A stretch of DNA of 64,000 nucleotides from Cichorium intybus (GCA_023525715.1 CM042011.1:65029354-65093353); one strand, 5' to 3'; numbered from the stretch's first letter, positions 11,229 to 22,842 are shown. A program made the numbers and translations. The notes: generated by a model from the letters alone, not told the origin.

Positions 11229-13050
11229 TTAGCCGCCCAATCAACCAGTGAGAAATCATGTAAGATAATATAACAAACAAATCCCACCAATACGTTAATA
11301 GGAAACCAAATTGAAGCAAGTAGGGAGGACATGATAAGTAGATGATCAATCACCTCATCAAATCATAATTAGGACATACAGTAGACTCCATATGAATCAA
11401 TGTTTGATAAAGATAGATCTTGTAAGCATCTAATTTGACCTAATTTTCCATATTAACACATTAACCTTGATCGGGACAAGGTAATTCCATCTATTAGGAT
11501 CATCCCAATCCACAAAATACTATTAATAATAGAAGCCTAGTTGAAGCCACAAGGTACTCTTTTGGGATAATCCAAGTACTCTTTTGGGATAATCCAAGTT
11601 TCTCCACTCATCTATCATTTTGATCAAATAATATCGAACTACGTATACTACCCTCTAATTCTTCCCATTATACTTCTTTGCGCCCCCCCTCCCCCAGGAG
11701 GGTGATGCAAATAATTAATAGAACTTCAAGAATCTATTCGTAACCAAAGCAAATAATCTCGGGAAATGATCTTTAAAAGAAAAATGGGCATACTAGATAT
11801 CATTCCAAAAACCAGTGAACCGGCCATTACCTATTTTTTAGAACATATACATATAAACAAAATACCTCTAGAAAGAAGTTGCGAATAAGACTGGATATTG
11901 TTGAACAACAATCACCAAAAGATCTCATCCTCCCCCCTTCAACCACAAGGATGAGACTCGTCAGGTTGGCCATCCTTTCCATGAATAACTTTGAAGACTC
12001 TAACCTATAAAAAGTTATAATCAACAAGTAAATTCCAGCCAATGTTGAGGGTTCAAGTCTCGCAAGAGGCATAGGTGGATACATGTGTAGTTTAGGAGTG
12101 GGAGTATGATTGATTTGACGTTCAAAAAACAAGTAAATTCCATCTCCATTTGAAAAGTATAGCTCTATTAAGAGTATATAAACACCAAATATCAAGCTAC
12201 CCGCCTTTTTTATTTGCCATCACCGTTTCCCCACTTAACTTGCACCAACCTTATTTCCCCCAACTCACTTTCCCATAAAAAATGACTTTTAAGGTCTTCT
12301 AATTAGATAACAACCACATTAAGAGCTTGAAACAAAGACATATAATATATGTCAATACTACCTAACACCAATTTTGAAAGTGTTCTTCGGTCCCCCACTA
12401 GTAACATTTTAACTTTCCGTATAGAAAGATTAATGGTGAATTTATCCATGATGTTTTTCCACCCGTCGATCCACGACATATTGAACTAACCAGGAGTCCT
12501 AAATACTAGAAAGGTAGTCGAATAGAACTACAACATACAACATTCACCATTTGGTCAACTTTGGTCGAATTGACCCCAACTCGCAAAAGGTTGCTTTTTT
12601 GTGAGTTTATTTTTGATTGGGAAGCTAAATAAAAAAAACACAATATTCTAACAATGCTTCTAACATTATTTTGCGACCACTCCTCCAGATCATAACATCA
12701 CATGTGTAAAATGTGAGATCAGCAACCCATCAAACCCATTTTTTCACCATAAAAAGATTCTTTTTCTTTACTTTTTGTAAAGTAACTTAAAGACTGTCCA
12801 TAGTTATAATGAACAAAAAAGAGGAGAATGTCTCATCGACGCAGTCCCCTCTGTATATGAAACTCGGAAGTTGGGGAACTATTCACCATAATTGATGTCA
12901 TAGAATAAGTTAAATAACCCTGAATCCACCTATTGTTTGAAGCAACCTCATCTGAATATTCCAAACTTAAGTAAGTCTTTCGAAGTCAACTTTAAACACC
13001 ATTAAGTCCGTTTTATGTTTCTACGAACCCAACAATCCCAGGGCCATTAA
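11229..13050 (-). pseudogene. LINE (L1-type) ORF2 relic
   Basis: Reading the minus strand from about 13,050 down, degraded but ordered ORF2 blocks appear: RT start 'VFKVDFE' (about 13,000); 'FIYRGDCVDETFSSFLFIIT' then 'MDSL' (the RQGDPLSPFLF region, about 12,830); the thumb region 'WKNIMDKFTINLS' then 'GDRRTLSKLVLGSIDIYYMS' (about 12,460-12,330); 'FTGFWNDI' and 'HFSFKDHFPRLFAL' (about 11,800); and the RT-associated zinc-binding region 'NRWNYLVPIKVNVLIWKI' (about 11,480-11,430). Stops and frameshifts are frequent, so this is a fossil. Its 3' end abuts the gypsy LTR at 11,228, which may have cut it. It is interrupted by a SINE at 12,038. Confidence 0.8.
12038..12127 (+). mobile_element. SINE fragment with 15 bp TSD, inside the LINE relic
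   Basis: A ~90 bp insert is flanked by identical AACAAGTAAATTCCA copies at 12,023-12,037 and 12,128-12,142. The insert contains a pol III B-box-like word (GGTTCAAGTCTC, 12,049-12,060), ends in 'gttcaaaaa', and shares the 3' text 'ggagt(a/g)ggagtatga' with the insert at 14,058 when the latter is read on the minus strand. No A box is present, so it is 5' truncated. The TSD length, A-ending tail and B box fit a tRNA-derived SINE moved by LINE machinery. Removing the insert and one TSD restores the LINE order. Confidence 0.75.
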
Positions 13051-13853
13051 GGAAGCTAAGCTATTATGATCGTTCTTATTATCAATATGTTTCAATCATT
13101 GAATATATAATATTGGAGTGACTATAAATGCACCATGGTTCCTAAGAATATCCTCAACAAGAATATGGAATTGCTAGCCTAAAAATACTAATTATACATT
13201 GGTAATTTCTGTTTTTCTGATATTGGCATAAATATATTTTAAGACGTCAACATCGTTCATAGACTTGTCATTGATGACATATTTAGATTTTTTCCCCTTA
13301 GTTTCAACTCTTGGAAAACATTTATGTGATAACCCAACCACTTTCCGTTATCTTATATCTAGTACTAGTAGTTCATTATCATTGGAAAAACGGCACTATA
13401 TTAGACCATGTTTAGTTTATAAATTATAATCCACAATCCATATTTTTTGTATAATGCCAAAAAAAAAAAATGAAAATACAAGACTATTATACAACCGATT
13501 GAGGAGGTGGGCTGCCACACGTGGCATGTGGCATGTTTATGAGTCGACATGTTAATTTTTTCTTTTACACTAGTAACTATTTTATAGATAATATGTTTAT
13601 TAAAAAATATAAATTGTGTATTGAAATATGTAGTTTTTATTTTTTATAAAAAGAGTATTATATATATGTGAAAGAAAAAAGTTTTATATTGAAAAAATAA
13701 ATTGTGACATACTGCTGATATTGATAAACATAGTTTTAGCTCATAAAATATATTTCATATATTATTATGTGTTTATGACGTAATAAATTTGAACGGAGGA
13801 GAGTCGTATTTAGTAATTGCACATACACGTTTTTAAGCACATGTGACACGATC
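13051..13853. other. Unassigned intergenic sequence with a G-box-like site
   Basis: No gene recognised. Near 13,515-13,535 the sequence reads GCCACACGTGGCATGTGGC, containing a CACGTGGC (G-box/ABRE-like) core and a partial palindrome. No transcription unit is visible next to it, so a regulatory role is only possible. Confidence 0.35.
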
Positions 13854-14057
13854 ACCAACTTTTAACGTTATAGGATAATTATTATTTTTAACTTTTTTTG
13901 AAAAGTTAAATCGTAACTGATGTCGATTATTTGGGTGTAGAATACGTTGTTTATTTAATTTTATAAAAGCTATATATATGAATTAATATAATATATGATA
14001 AAATAGCGAATAGGAAGGACGAAAAGGACCATCCACTTCTGACCTGTAGTCTACATT
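13854..14057. repeat. 204 bp direct repeat, left copy
   Basis: Identical by eye to 14,192-14,395 (constant offset 338). It ends exactly where a poly-T tract starts. Together the two copies flank a SINE-like insert, as an exceptionally long target-site duplication would. Confidence 0.9.
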
Positions 14058-14191
14058 TTTTTTTTTTTTTTTTTTTTGAACGGCAAATCTATCATACTCC
14101 TACTCCTAAACTACTCCTTGTTAGTGTCAGGGTTTGAACCCATGACCTGTACTCCTACTCCTTGTTACTCCTTGTTAGTGTCAGGGTTTGA
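14058..14191 (-). mobile_element. SINE-like insert with poly-A tail (minus strand)
   Basis: On the plus strand a T run (14,058-14,077) is followed by 'gaacggcaaatctatcat' and text that, read on the minus strand, contains a B-box-like GGTTCAAACC (14,131-14,140) and a second one at 14,185-14,194. A ~30 bp piece (ctactccttgttag, then tgtcagggtttgaa) occurs twice. The minus-strand order of B box, body and A tail fits a tRNA-derived SINE of the same family as the insert at 12,038. Flanks are identical 204 bp repeats. Confidence 0.65.
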
Positions 14192-14395
14192 ACCAACTTT
14201 TAACGTTATAGGATAATTATTATTTTTAACTTTTTTTGAAAAGTTAAATCGTAACTGATGTCGATTATTTGGGTGTAGAATACGTTGTTTATTTAATTTT
14301 ATAAAAGCTATATATATGAATTAATATAATATATGATAAAATAGCGAATAGGAAGGACGAAAAGGACCATCCACTTCTGACCTGTAGTCTACATT
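14192..14395. repeat. 204 bp direct repeat, right copy
   Basis: Right-hand partner of 13,854-14,057. The identity implies a recent event. Confidence 0.9.
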
Positions 14396-15657
14396 ATCCG
14401 CAATAATCAACAGAAAACTGCCACGTAAGCATGCTATGTGCCAATCGACACCATTTCTGATAAGATTCGCACTCCATTCCCCATCACCAAATCAAAACAG
14501 CCATTTAGAAACATAAGGAGATAAAATAGATTTTTTTTTTTTTTGATTTAGTTAAGTTTTTTTATATAAAAAAATATACCTATATATGCCCATAGAAATT
14601 TCATCTGATTTACGTTTACGTGGGGTAACAAACTAAAGCTCTAGGTTTTATAAATAACAAAAACAGGTATTCGATAAAAGTCAATGAAATTTAAACATGA
14701 CGACCAATTGATATTTATATTAGTAAAAACAGCTTAACGGTTGATGTATGAAGTTTCAGATATAGATTATTATATACAAAAATTCATTAGAGTTTTACGA
14801 TTTACCCACATATGACAGGACCCACGGTAGTATATTTCTATATCAATGAGGATAATTATTTAATTGGCTTTTAAATGATTATATATATTTTTTTTGGATA
14901 AATTCAAAAGATATTGATGTGAAATCTAATCTTACGTAATTAAAGGACCGATGAAAGTAGAGGTGCACATCTCAATTGTTTCTTGGAATTTAACGGTTCG
15001 AAAAAATATTGTATAAAAGCTGCTTCAATCTAAATTTCTTAACTATCATTGGAAATAAAGAAGGGTTGTGTTATATGTATCCCCAACACATACATTTACG
15101 GTGGTATACATAGCAATTTTGTATGTATAAGTTGCTTTTTAGGGATACGGATCGAATCACCAAATAAATAATTTTTTTCTTTTTTGGTATCCAGTAGTTA
15201 CATAAACGTCTATATCCATTTTTTTATTCTAAAATATCATATTGTCCCTCTAAACTTAGTATAAATACTTTGTTGGATATTTGGTTTCATCATGCAACTC
15301 ATAATGCTCTCTAATTATTGAAATGTTGATTAATTTCGAATTCTATCAATCTTGATTTTTCACTTCTTTATCTTATTTCCAATTTTAAAATGACATTCTT
15401 ACAATCATTATTTCCACAAAAGAAAAAATATATACCAATGAAGATGTCTTCACCATTCTCGGGCATTTTCGAAACCCAAAATCTATACCAATGAAGATGC
15501 TTTGTAATTATTATCTGTCTAAATTTTTATAGTAGTTTTAGAATGTCTTTCTATCGGTGAAAGGGTATATCGACACATAGGTCAAGACTCACCTCCTAAT
15601 TGCTGTAATTGTGTACTTGTTAAAGGAATCTTGGATAGTGTAAAACATATATAAAAT
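14396..15657. other. Unassigned intergenic sequence
   Basis: No gene recognised. The first ~120 bp are less AT-rich and hold promoter-like words (GCCACGTAAG, GCCAAT, GATAAGATT), reminiscent of light-responsive plant promoters. No start of a gene follows on either strand, so this is noted without a functional claim. Confidence 0.35.
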
Positions 15658-15834
15658 ATGGTTTCACTTGAAGGTGAAGTAGAACGAGACGAACAACAAA
15701 TACATGAATAAGAAGTTGCACGTGGAATATCGCCTCAATCTACCAAAGTAGACGAGGAAGAACACGACTTAGATAATGAAGCTGAACAAGTAGAGTACTT
15801 TAAATTAACAAAACGGATATATCAATGACAACAA
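15658..15834 (+). pseudogene. Coding-like acidic fragment, unrecognised
   Basis: A frame starting MVSLEGEVERDEQQIHE, with one stop, continues EVARGISPQSTKVDEEEHDL then NEAEQVEYFKLTKRI and stops. Composition is Glu/Asp/Gln-rich and looks more protein-like than neighbouring frames. I do not recognise a family. It could be a transposase or LTR-element fragment, or chance. Confidence 0.25.
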
Positions 15835-16009
15835 AAAAAAAGTATTTGTGATAGGTCAAGAAATCACATGACAATTTGAATGCAGAATCAAATTGTATGG
15901 ACAATCAGATAAAATAAAATTTAAGCAATTTGACTGACCGAAATATATGATTACAGGCTCAAGCGTTTTAACTAGAAACACAAACTCTCAAAACGTAAAT
16001 GCATACTCT

Positions 16010-16127
<118 letters not shown>

Positions 16128-16129
16128 CA

Positions 16130-17160
16130 AATAAAATAAGATGGTGTAGCAAATGACCAATCACAAAAGAAACCTAGGATAGATCACGTGAACATAACCA
16201 ACTGCTCTAAGTACATGTACTCTGTAATGAGCATAATAACTATCACATTTCAATACCGAAGGAGAACCGGTTGCTCTACCGAACTTCAGTATTCCAAAAA
16301 CATAACTTCTATTATGAAATGATGACTTCTCTAAAGCTCGAAACTACCACAACATTTCATAACTTAATATTCTCCCCCTTTGTGGCAAGTTTTTTCGTAA
16401 TCAAAAAGTTCAACTGAAATCCATTCCAAGAATATCCAAAATTTCCTTTTTGACCATCAACCACCAATTTAACATCTCTTCAACCTCTTTTCTCTCCAGT
16501 TTGCTATTTTCGTTGTTAAAAACGGTTCTCTTTAGAATCCCTTGAATAAACTCATCAGGAAACTTTTCCTTTTCATCCATCCTGAAGAATAATGCCACAC
16601 GACTTCCATTTTTGTTTTTCTTAGAATACACAACTTCCTATTCATGTTCTTGAATGATCTTTCCATGCTTCTGAAGACTAATACCCACATTCTTCATGTC
16701 TGGACCAGTAATATTCTTTGTTAGTCACTTCACCAAGACAAAATCAGTACTGACATGGTCATTCTAATAGAACACAGAACATGATCAAATACGAGTGATA
16801 ATGGTTGAATACTAAACAATATACATTGCCATCAAAATCTTTAACATGTAAACCATGTTGTTTGGATTCATGAGAGGAAAATCAGCCAAGGTAAACTATG
16901 CTTCTTCATCAACACCTCTAATCACCTTAAAAGAAACGTTCTAGAACGCCTCTTCAAATAACTCTTATTTCTTGATCTCAATTATCTTCTTTATCACCTT
17001 TAGATGCCAAACATCCTCTTGTGGTTTTCCCAATATGGCATGAAAATGAATAAGTTTTTCGTTGTAATCTCTTTCATACATTCTCACATTCTTTTGGTTC
17101 ATGTGGTTTATCCAAGGTTAAACTTTTGGTCAAAGTATTGAATATTTGATGTGGATGGTC
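16130..17160 (-). mobile_element. SIRE-like Copia remains: LTR end and post-pol region
   Basis: On the minus strand an AAAGGGGGAGAATATT tract (around 16,370) is a polypurine tract of the SIRE/Maximus type, with LTR-like sequence below it (to about 16,130). Above it lies degraded coding text, for example 16,410-16,631 (EKEKFPDEFIQGILKRTVFN, then RKEVEEMLNWWLMVKK). It resembles the extra region that SIRE-type elements carry after pol. No complete frame remains and no second LTR was found. Confidence 0.5.
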
Positions 17161-17947
17161 CCATTGGTTTTCAAAAAGTGCACCAAAGGTCCATATACAT
17201 GTAAAAAGTCTTTCTCACCCTTTCTAATCCATTTTTTTCTTTTTCTTTTTATCTTTTTATCTTTTTATATTTTTAATAAATCATAATTAGAAAAAAAAAT
17301 CCCCGTACAATAATGAAATTTTTAGATATGCTTCATTTACCAAGAAGAATGGAAGCCATAAGCTTGAGATTTTATGTTTCTAAACAATCATCAACACCCT
17401 CATATACTTTGATAATCCTTCCTAACAAAAACCATCAACCACTGTGTTTGTGGATGCGTTATTAGTGTTTTTTTGGTTTATGGGTTTATATGATGTAATA
17501 AACCTCCTCAATGATTTCTTCTGTGACAATGGTGGTGCAATTGTGGTCTTCGATTACATACATTAACATTCATTCATATCTACACTTCACTTCCTCATAT
17601 TTCATTGTAGTGAACCACATGAATCTTGATTTTTAGTTGACAATTTCTTGAGGAACTCACAGGAGGTAATCATAGTAGTAGCAGACATTGACATTGGAAC
17701 CTATCGCAGAGACAATCCTCTGTAACACACACTCGATTCACTTTCATCATCAATTTCCTCATCGTAGGTCCAGTTCCTGGCTACCCATTACGTCTATCAA
17801 AAGTTGAAGCATTGTTTTGATTGTATCCAACAACATCCTAACCAACACCAAAACCCTAGTAGATATGACAAAGCTTACCGCCTGCACCACCACTACCTCC
17901 TTCGAATCAAGCATAAATAAAACTCCGCCATTTTTTTCTAATATCAA
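17161..17947. other. Unassigned sequence, target of the hAT MITE
   Basis: No recognisable gene. Low-complexity T-rich stretch at 17,230-17,275. The last 200 bp, continuing after the MITE at 18,440, look mildly coding-like on the minus strand but match nothing I know. Confidence 0.35.
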
Positions 17948-17955
17948 ATGGTAAC

Positions 17956-18431
17956 TAGGGGTGGCAATTCTCGACACGACCCGCGACACGACACGAACCT
18001 GACACGAAAATAAACAAGTTTGGGTTGAGATTTTTGACCCGCCAACCCGTCAACCCGCCAACCCGTTTATTATATGGGTCGTGTTCGGGTCAGTAGTTGG
18101 GTTCGCGGGTTGACCCGCCAACCTGTATATATATATATATATACACATATATTTTAATATTTTTTATTTTCAATAAAAATAAAAAATGAAGCTGAAAATG
18201 ACCCGCCAACCCGCATATGACCCGCCAACCCGTATATAACCCACCAACCCGAAACTGACCCGTAAACCCGTATAATTAAACGGGTTACACAGGTCGTTTC
18301 CGGGTTGCCTCCCAACCCGCCAACCCGTGACCCGTCAACCCGAATATTTATATGGGTCGTGTTTGGGTTGGCCTTTCTAACCCGCCAACCCGCGACCCGA
18401 CAACCCGAACCCGACCCAATTGCCACCCCTA
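17956..18431. mobile_element. hAT-type MITE, perfect TIRs, 8 bp TSD
   Basis: The TSD ATGGTAAC is present at 17,948-17,955 and 18,432-18,439. The termini TAGGGGTGGCAATT (17,956-17,969) and AATTGCCACCCCTA (18,418-18,431) are perfect 14 bp inverted repeats. The 476 bp interior consists of 'acccgccaacccg' words and their complement 'cgggttggcgggt', with no coding capacity. The 8 bp TSD with T/CAGGGGTGGCAA-type ends is diagnostic of non-autonomous hAT elements. Reading frames in it (for example 18,305-18,547) are artefacts. Confidence 0.93.
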
Positions 18432-18439
18432 ATGGTAAC

Positions 18440-18868
18440 CAATCCCATCCCAAATCAAGAGGGACCATGGAGCAAGACACCCACCATACTACATTTGACG
18501 ACCTGTATATCAAGATCGAAATTCCCAATACTCTATATAACCCTTGAACACAGTTGGCATGGATGATTTTTCGAGACGATTCAATGCCATGGTGTATTTG
18601 AAACCACTCATGGTGGTTGTTTTGACATCATTTCCACTTTAAACCATTAACCTTGGCTCACGACATCGATGTAGATCATTATATCAATTCAACTTAAATC
18701 CCTTGTAAAAAATGCAAAAGAAAGACCATATCTAGAGAACCTTCCTTCTCGGATACAGAAATAGAGTTCACCATGGAAGGGGAAAAGTAAAGGTGGACAT
18801 TTAGTACCTAAAAGAGAAGATGAATTGTATAACCTTGTAGCTTATCTTAGATATGTCATTATAAGAAT
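18440..18868. other. Unassigned sequence
   Basis: Continuation of the sequence the MITE inserted into. No gene recognised. Confidence 0.4.
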
Positions 18869-19177
<309 letters not shown>

Positions 19178-19194
19178 CCCATGGGTTGGGTTAA

Positions 19195-19405
19195 TTTTAG
19201 TTATCTAAATTTTTATTTATTAAAAATATTAAATGTTAAAAAGAAAAAGAAAAAAAGGTAAAAATATCTTTTTATATGGACCGGTAACCTCTTGTATAAT
19301 TTTTTGAAACCATGGGGACCATCTATATCAACTATTTAGTACTTGGACCAAAAGTGTAACCTTTGTAAACCACAAGGACCAAAAGTGTAATTGACTCTAA
19401 AATTA
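19195..19405. repeat. MITE-like 'accaaaagtgtaa' repeat
   Basis: Contains two copies of 'ggaccaaaagtgtaa' (about 19,345 and 19,378) and 'atggaccggtaacc' / 'ggggaccat' blocks, a word pattern common in plant non-autonomous DNA elements. Termini and TSD were not resolved. Confidence 0.35.
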
Positions 19406-19942
19406 ATAATTTGTATCAACATTCAACAACCAATTTATTTGAAGTTAGAAAAATATATATGATATTTTTTATATTAAATATTTTTATATTTATCATTTTA
19501 AGTATCACAAATATCAATTAAGTATTATAAGCTAAAAACACCCTTTTGAATTATAGTGGTTTAATGATAGTTTGGCTTAATGATAGGTAAGATTAGTTGA
19601 AAGGTGGACAGTTTTGACATTAAAATAAATATTTAATGGAATTATTTAATTCTCATTAAATATATGGTTTAGTATAAATACATAACTTCAACCACATGAA
19701 AAGACTTCGTTTCTACTAGCGACTTCATCATTGTTATAATATATACTAAGATTAGTGAGGTTAATACAGTAAAAGATTGGCGATGGTATTTGTTGATGAT
19801 ATGGTAGGTTTACGTTTATGATTATATTTTCTTTTTGATTATTGCAAATAGATGCATAATTATAATGCAAAATAAATTAAGTATTTATTTTGAAACATAT
19901 TAATTTAAAAATTATTTTGTTAATTGCATTTTATAATTATGA
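19406..19942. other. AT-rich non-coding sequence
   Basis: Nothing recognisable. Highly AT-rich, short frames only. Confidence 0.45.
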
Positions 19943-19995
19943 TGTAACATCCCATGATTTCAAGTCCAAATTTTTTTCTTTTAAAACAAAGTTAC

Positions 19996-21085
19996 TAACG
20001 CGCCTAGGTCATCGTGCGGTCAAAAATAGTAAAAACCTCACTCTCACTAGTACAGTAGTAGTCATGGTCGATCCACAGGAGTTTCATGGTCAAGATAGAA
20101 CGACAGTATACCAACTGTAGTGTCACTCTACAGCCAGCGGTATTGTTTCTACTTTCCCAAAAACCAATAAAAGCAAAAATACCAAACAAGTGCCAAAACC
20201 AAATCCAACATGAACTAAACTAACCCAATTCAAATCCTAGACTAAAGTTCCTTACTGAAATCAGAAACTAAATTTAGACTCCAGAAGCAACAATCAATCC
20301 AAACACATCCAAACATCAACAATGCAAAATAACATCAAACCGAATGATTACTTTCATATAAATCAAAACCAAACTCAAATCCAAACCACACTATCAAATA
20401 TCAGATCTAACTACTGACTAATACTACTGAAATCAGAAACTATGAATCTAAACAAATATCGAGTAATCGATGGAAATCCCGATTGCGGAATACCTCGATA
20501 CCGAGTTGATAAAATAAGAGAAAAACTAAATAACTAACCAAAATGTTGATTCCCACTGAAAAACCGACGAAATTGTGCCTTCGGATCCCTCCTTCGCGTC
20601 CCGGGATGCTTCAAAAGTCGGACGGGACTCCGGTATTTATAGTGTGCAAAATTAGGGTTCCCGCGTTGCGGTCAAGCCTTTTCCGCGACGCGCGTGTCGC
20701 CTTATCTTGTAATTTAAAAGTCAAAAATGGAGATTTTATCATTTTTTGACATTAGTGTCGCTAATGTATAAATTAGCGTCGCTAATGTGTGCTTCCAGAA
20801 GATTCCTCGCACGCGTTCGCATTTTGAATCTGAATATTTCCCTCCTGCGAACATTAGCGACGCTAACCTTTAAAGTTAGCGACGCTAATGTCTGCTGACT
20901 TCTGTTTCTCGTCCGTTTTGCTCCGTAACTTCTCCAGAATTGCACTAAAACCCCTGCATTTACACTAAAACCATTTTGAAGCACTTTGACACAAAAGTAA
21001 GTGATATTAGCCCATTTAAAAGAATAAATTAACTAAAACACGGCTAAACAACGCCTAAAATACTTGATATTACTAGGCGGTGTCA
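19996..21085 (-). mobile_element. Nested solo LTR with TSD GTTAC
   Basis: GTTAC repeats at 19,991-19,995 and 21,086-21,090. Between them the ends are inverted-repeat-like: right end reads TGACACCGCCTAG on the minus strand, left end TAACGCGCCTAGG on the plus strand. The minus-strand terminal CA appears mutated to TA. Length 1090 bp. On the minus strand: two paired TTAGCG(A/T)CGCTAA palindromes (20,853-20,889 and 20,751-20,786), a CG-rich pair (20,660-20,700), then a TATA box at 20,632-20,642. No internal retroelement region, so this is a solo LTR from unequal recombination. Confidence 0.75.
20632..20642 (-). promoter_or_regulatory. TATA box of the nested solo LTR
   Basis: On the minus strand CTATAAATACC, a strong plant TATA consensus, lies about 445 bp into the LTR and directly after the CG-rich palindromes. 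It is the likely pol II promoter of this LTR. Confidence 0.6.
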
Positions 21086-21335
21086 GTTACCAAGTTTCAT
21101 ATATAAATAAAAACTCCCAAAAGATTAGTTCCATTAAACATATTGTTCAAACATAAAAAGATAACAATAACAGCGGAAGGCTAAGTGTAAAGATAGGCGG
21201 CATGTAGTCAAGCCGGACCCTTCCCGCGATCTCCCGATGTACCTGAAACATTTAAACATAAAACATAAGGATATTGCTTAGTGAGTTTCCATGGTTTCCA
21301 TATCATTTAAAATTATATTAACATTTCATCCATTG

Positions 21336-21490
21336 ACACATGAGCTTGCCCCGATCTTGTCATTTTAACATTCCATTCCTTGACTCACGGTTTTCTTCCC
21401 GATGTTGTCCATTTCCGTTACTCATGGGTTTCTTCCCGATCTTGTCTAATTCCGTGACTCACGGGTTTCTTCCCGATCTTGTCCAATTCC
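21336..21490 (-). repeat. Tandem stem-loop array in a gypsy LTR leader
   Basis: Three to four units of ~37-41 bp share 'cgatcttgtc' and 'ttccgtgactcacggg' (plus-strand text). Each complete unit contains CCGTGACTCACGG, a perfect 6 bp stem with a 1 nt centre. One unit changes to CCGTTACTCATGG, keeping part of the pairing. Position in the leader corresponds to the GGTGCGG arrays of the solo LTR at 25,261 and of element 3. Confidence 0.65.
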
Positions 21491-22716
21491 ATATCACTAT
21501 TTACATCATAAACAAGAAAGTGATAAGACTCACCTGATCCGTAGGTACAAGTAATTAAAAAGGAAAGTCGGTAAAAGTCCTCCCCGAGCTTCCTAATTAT
21601 CAAGACAATTCATCAATTAACATTTCTATCCATAAACCCCTAATTAGACTCTAAACCAAGGGTGTTTCCCAAAATCTAACTTAAAGTCAACTGCCCAAAA
21701 GTCCAAGTCAACTGGTCAACAAAAGTCAACCAAAACCACCCTGCCAGAGATTAGTGGCGCTAATCTCTAAGGATTAGCGGCGCTAATCTCTAAGGATTAG
21801 CAGTGTTAATCATTCTACACCCTTCTTCTTTGTATAGCGTGCTTAATACATTAAGTCATAAGCTCTAACTTTCCAGGAAGGATCCCAACAGTCCATTGAC
21901 TCATAAAAATGTAAACTTTATCAACCAATCCTAGCTAAACAAGCTCATGGTGAAGATGTTCACCCAAAAAGGTGATTAACATGCTCAAACTTAAACCAAA
22001 ATGATGTTGAGAGTACGCTAGGGTTCATACCAAGGATCTAGGAGCAAAAACGAGAACATAATCATCCTTTCGACCCCAAATCCACCCTTTAATCCATTAT
22101 AGAAGCCATCATTGTCTCATAGAGCTCATAAGAGTCTCATTACTTCAATCTAAACTTAAAAACTCAAAGCAACAGAGGTTTAACACACTTACAAGGGTCT
22201 AATATGATGAGCAATCAGATTCCTAGCTTCACCCAAGCCTTCCTAGCTCCGTAGCTCCTTCCTCTTCCTCCAAAACCTTCAAAACTTCAATATTGAGATC
22301 CAAAACACCAAAAGAAGCTTTAAGTATGGCCCAAAACACATTTATGGGCTTAAAAGCCTCTTCAGACACGTTAGCGGCGCTAATATACATGTTAGCGTCG
22401 GTAACATGGGAACATGCCTGCCTACGATCGAATCAAGGCTGACTTCGTGAACCCTCCAGACCTTGGGGCATTAGCGTCGCTAACTATGATGTTAGCGGCA
22501 CTAATATGAAAATTTTCCCATTTTTCATAATTTAACTTCCCATTATAATTATTTAATCTCATACCTGGTCAAGGGCTTTATCTATGACTACTTTTAAAAT
22601 TTTTAATTTTCAACTTTGTAACAAATGTCTTTTTTATCATATGGTTAAAGATAAAGTCAATAATATGTATTAAGGTTTTGTTTTAGTATAATAATGATTA
22701 TTTCATTGTTAATGAC

Positions 22717-22842
<126 letters not shown>

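Larger units (their letters stand above)
19943..22600 (-). mobile_element. Ty3/gypsy LTR (minus), truncated, host of a nested solo LTR
   Basis: On the minus strand this LTR ends GGGATGTTACA at 19,943. Reading minus from 22,600 down: GCG-N-CGC near-palindromes (22,506-22,370), a TATA-like CCCATAAATGTG near 22,340, a leader with a further triple palindrome (21,749-21,811), a stem-loop array (21,336-21,490), then the U5-like end. The expected TG start is not visible near 22,600, so the 5' end is lost or obscured. No internal region follows the 19,943 end. A ~1.09 kb solo LTR (19,996-21,085) interrupts it. Resemblance to Tekay-type LTRs is by overall plan only. Confidence 0.6.

Noticed and set aside
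13515..13535. G-box promoter of a gene (also 51,055-51,075 and 14,420-14,480)
   Set aside because: CACGTG-type cores occur by chance and no transcription unit follows on either strand; kept only as a note in the intergenic entries.
14131..14194. tRNA gene suggested by B-box-like GGTTCAAACC words
   Set aside because: No A box, no cloverleaf and a poly-A tail next to it; SINE-derived.
18154..18547. Frames of 80-124 codons in the ACCCG-rich MITE
   Set aside because: They arise from the repeated acccg words; the segment is bounded by perfect hAT TIRs and a TSD.
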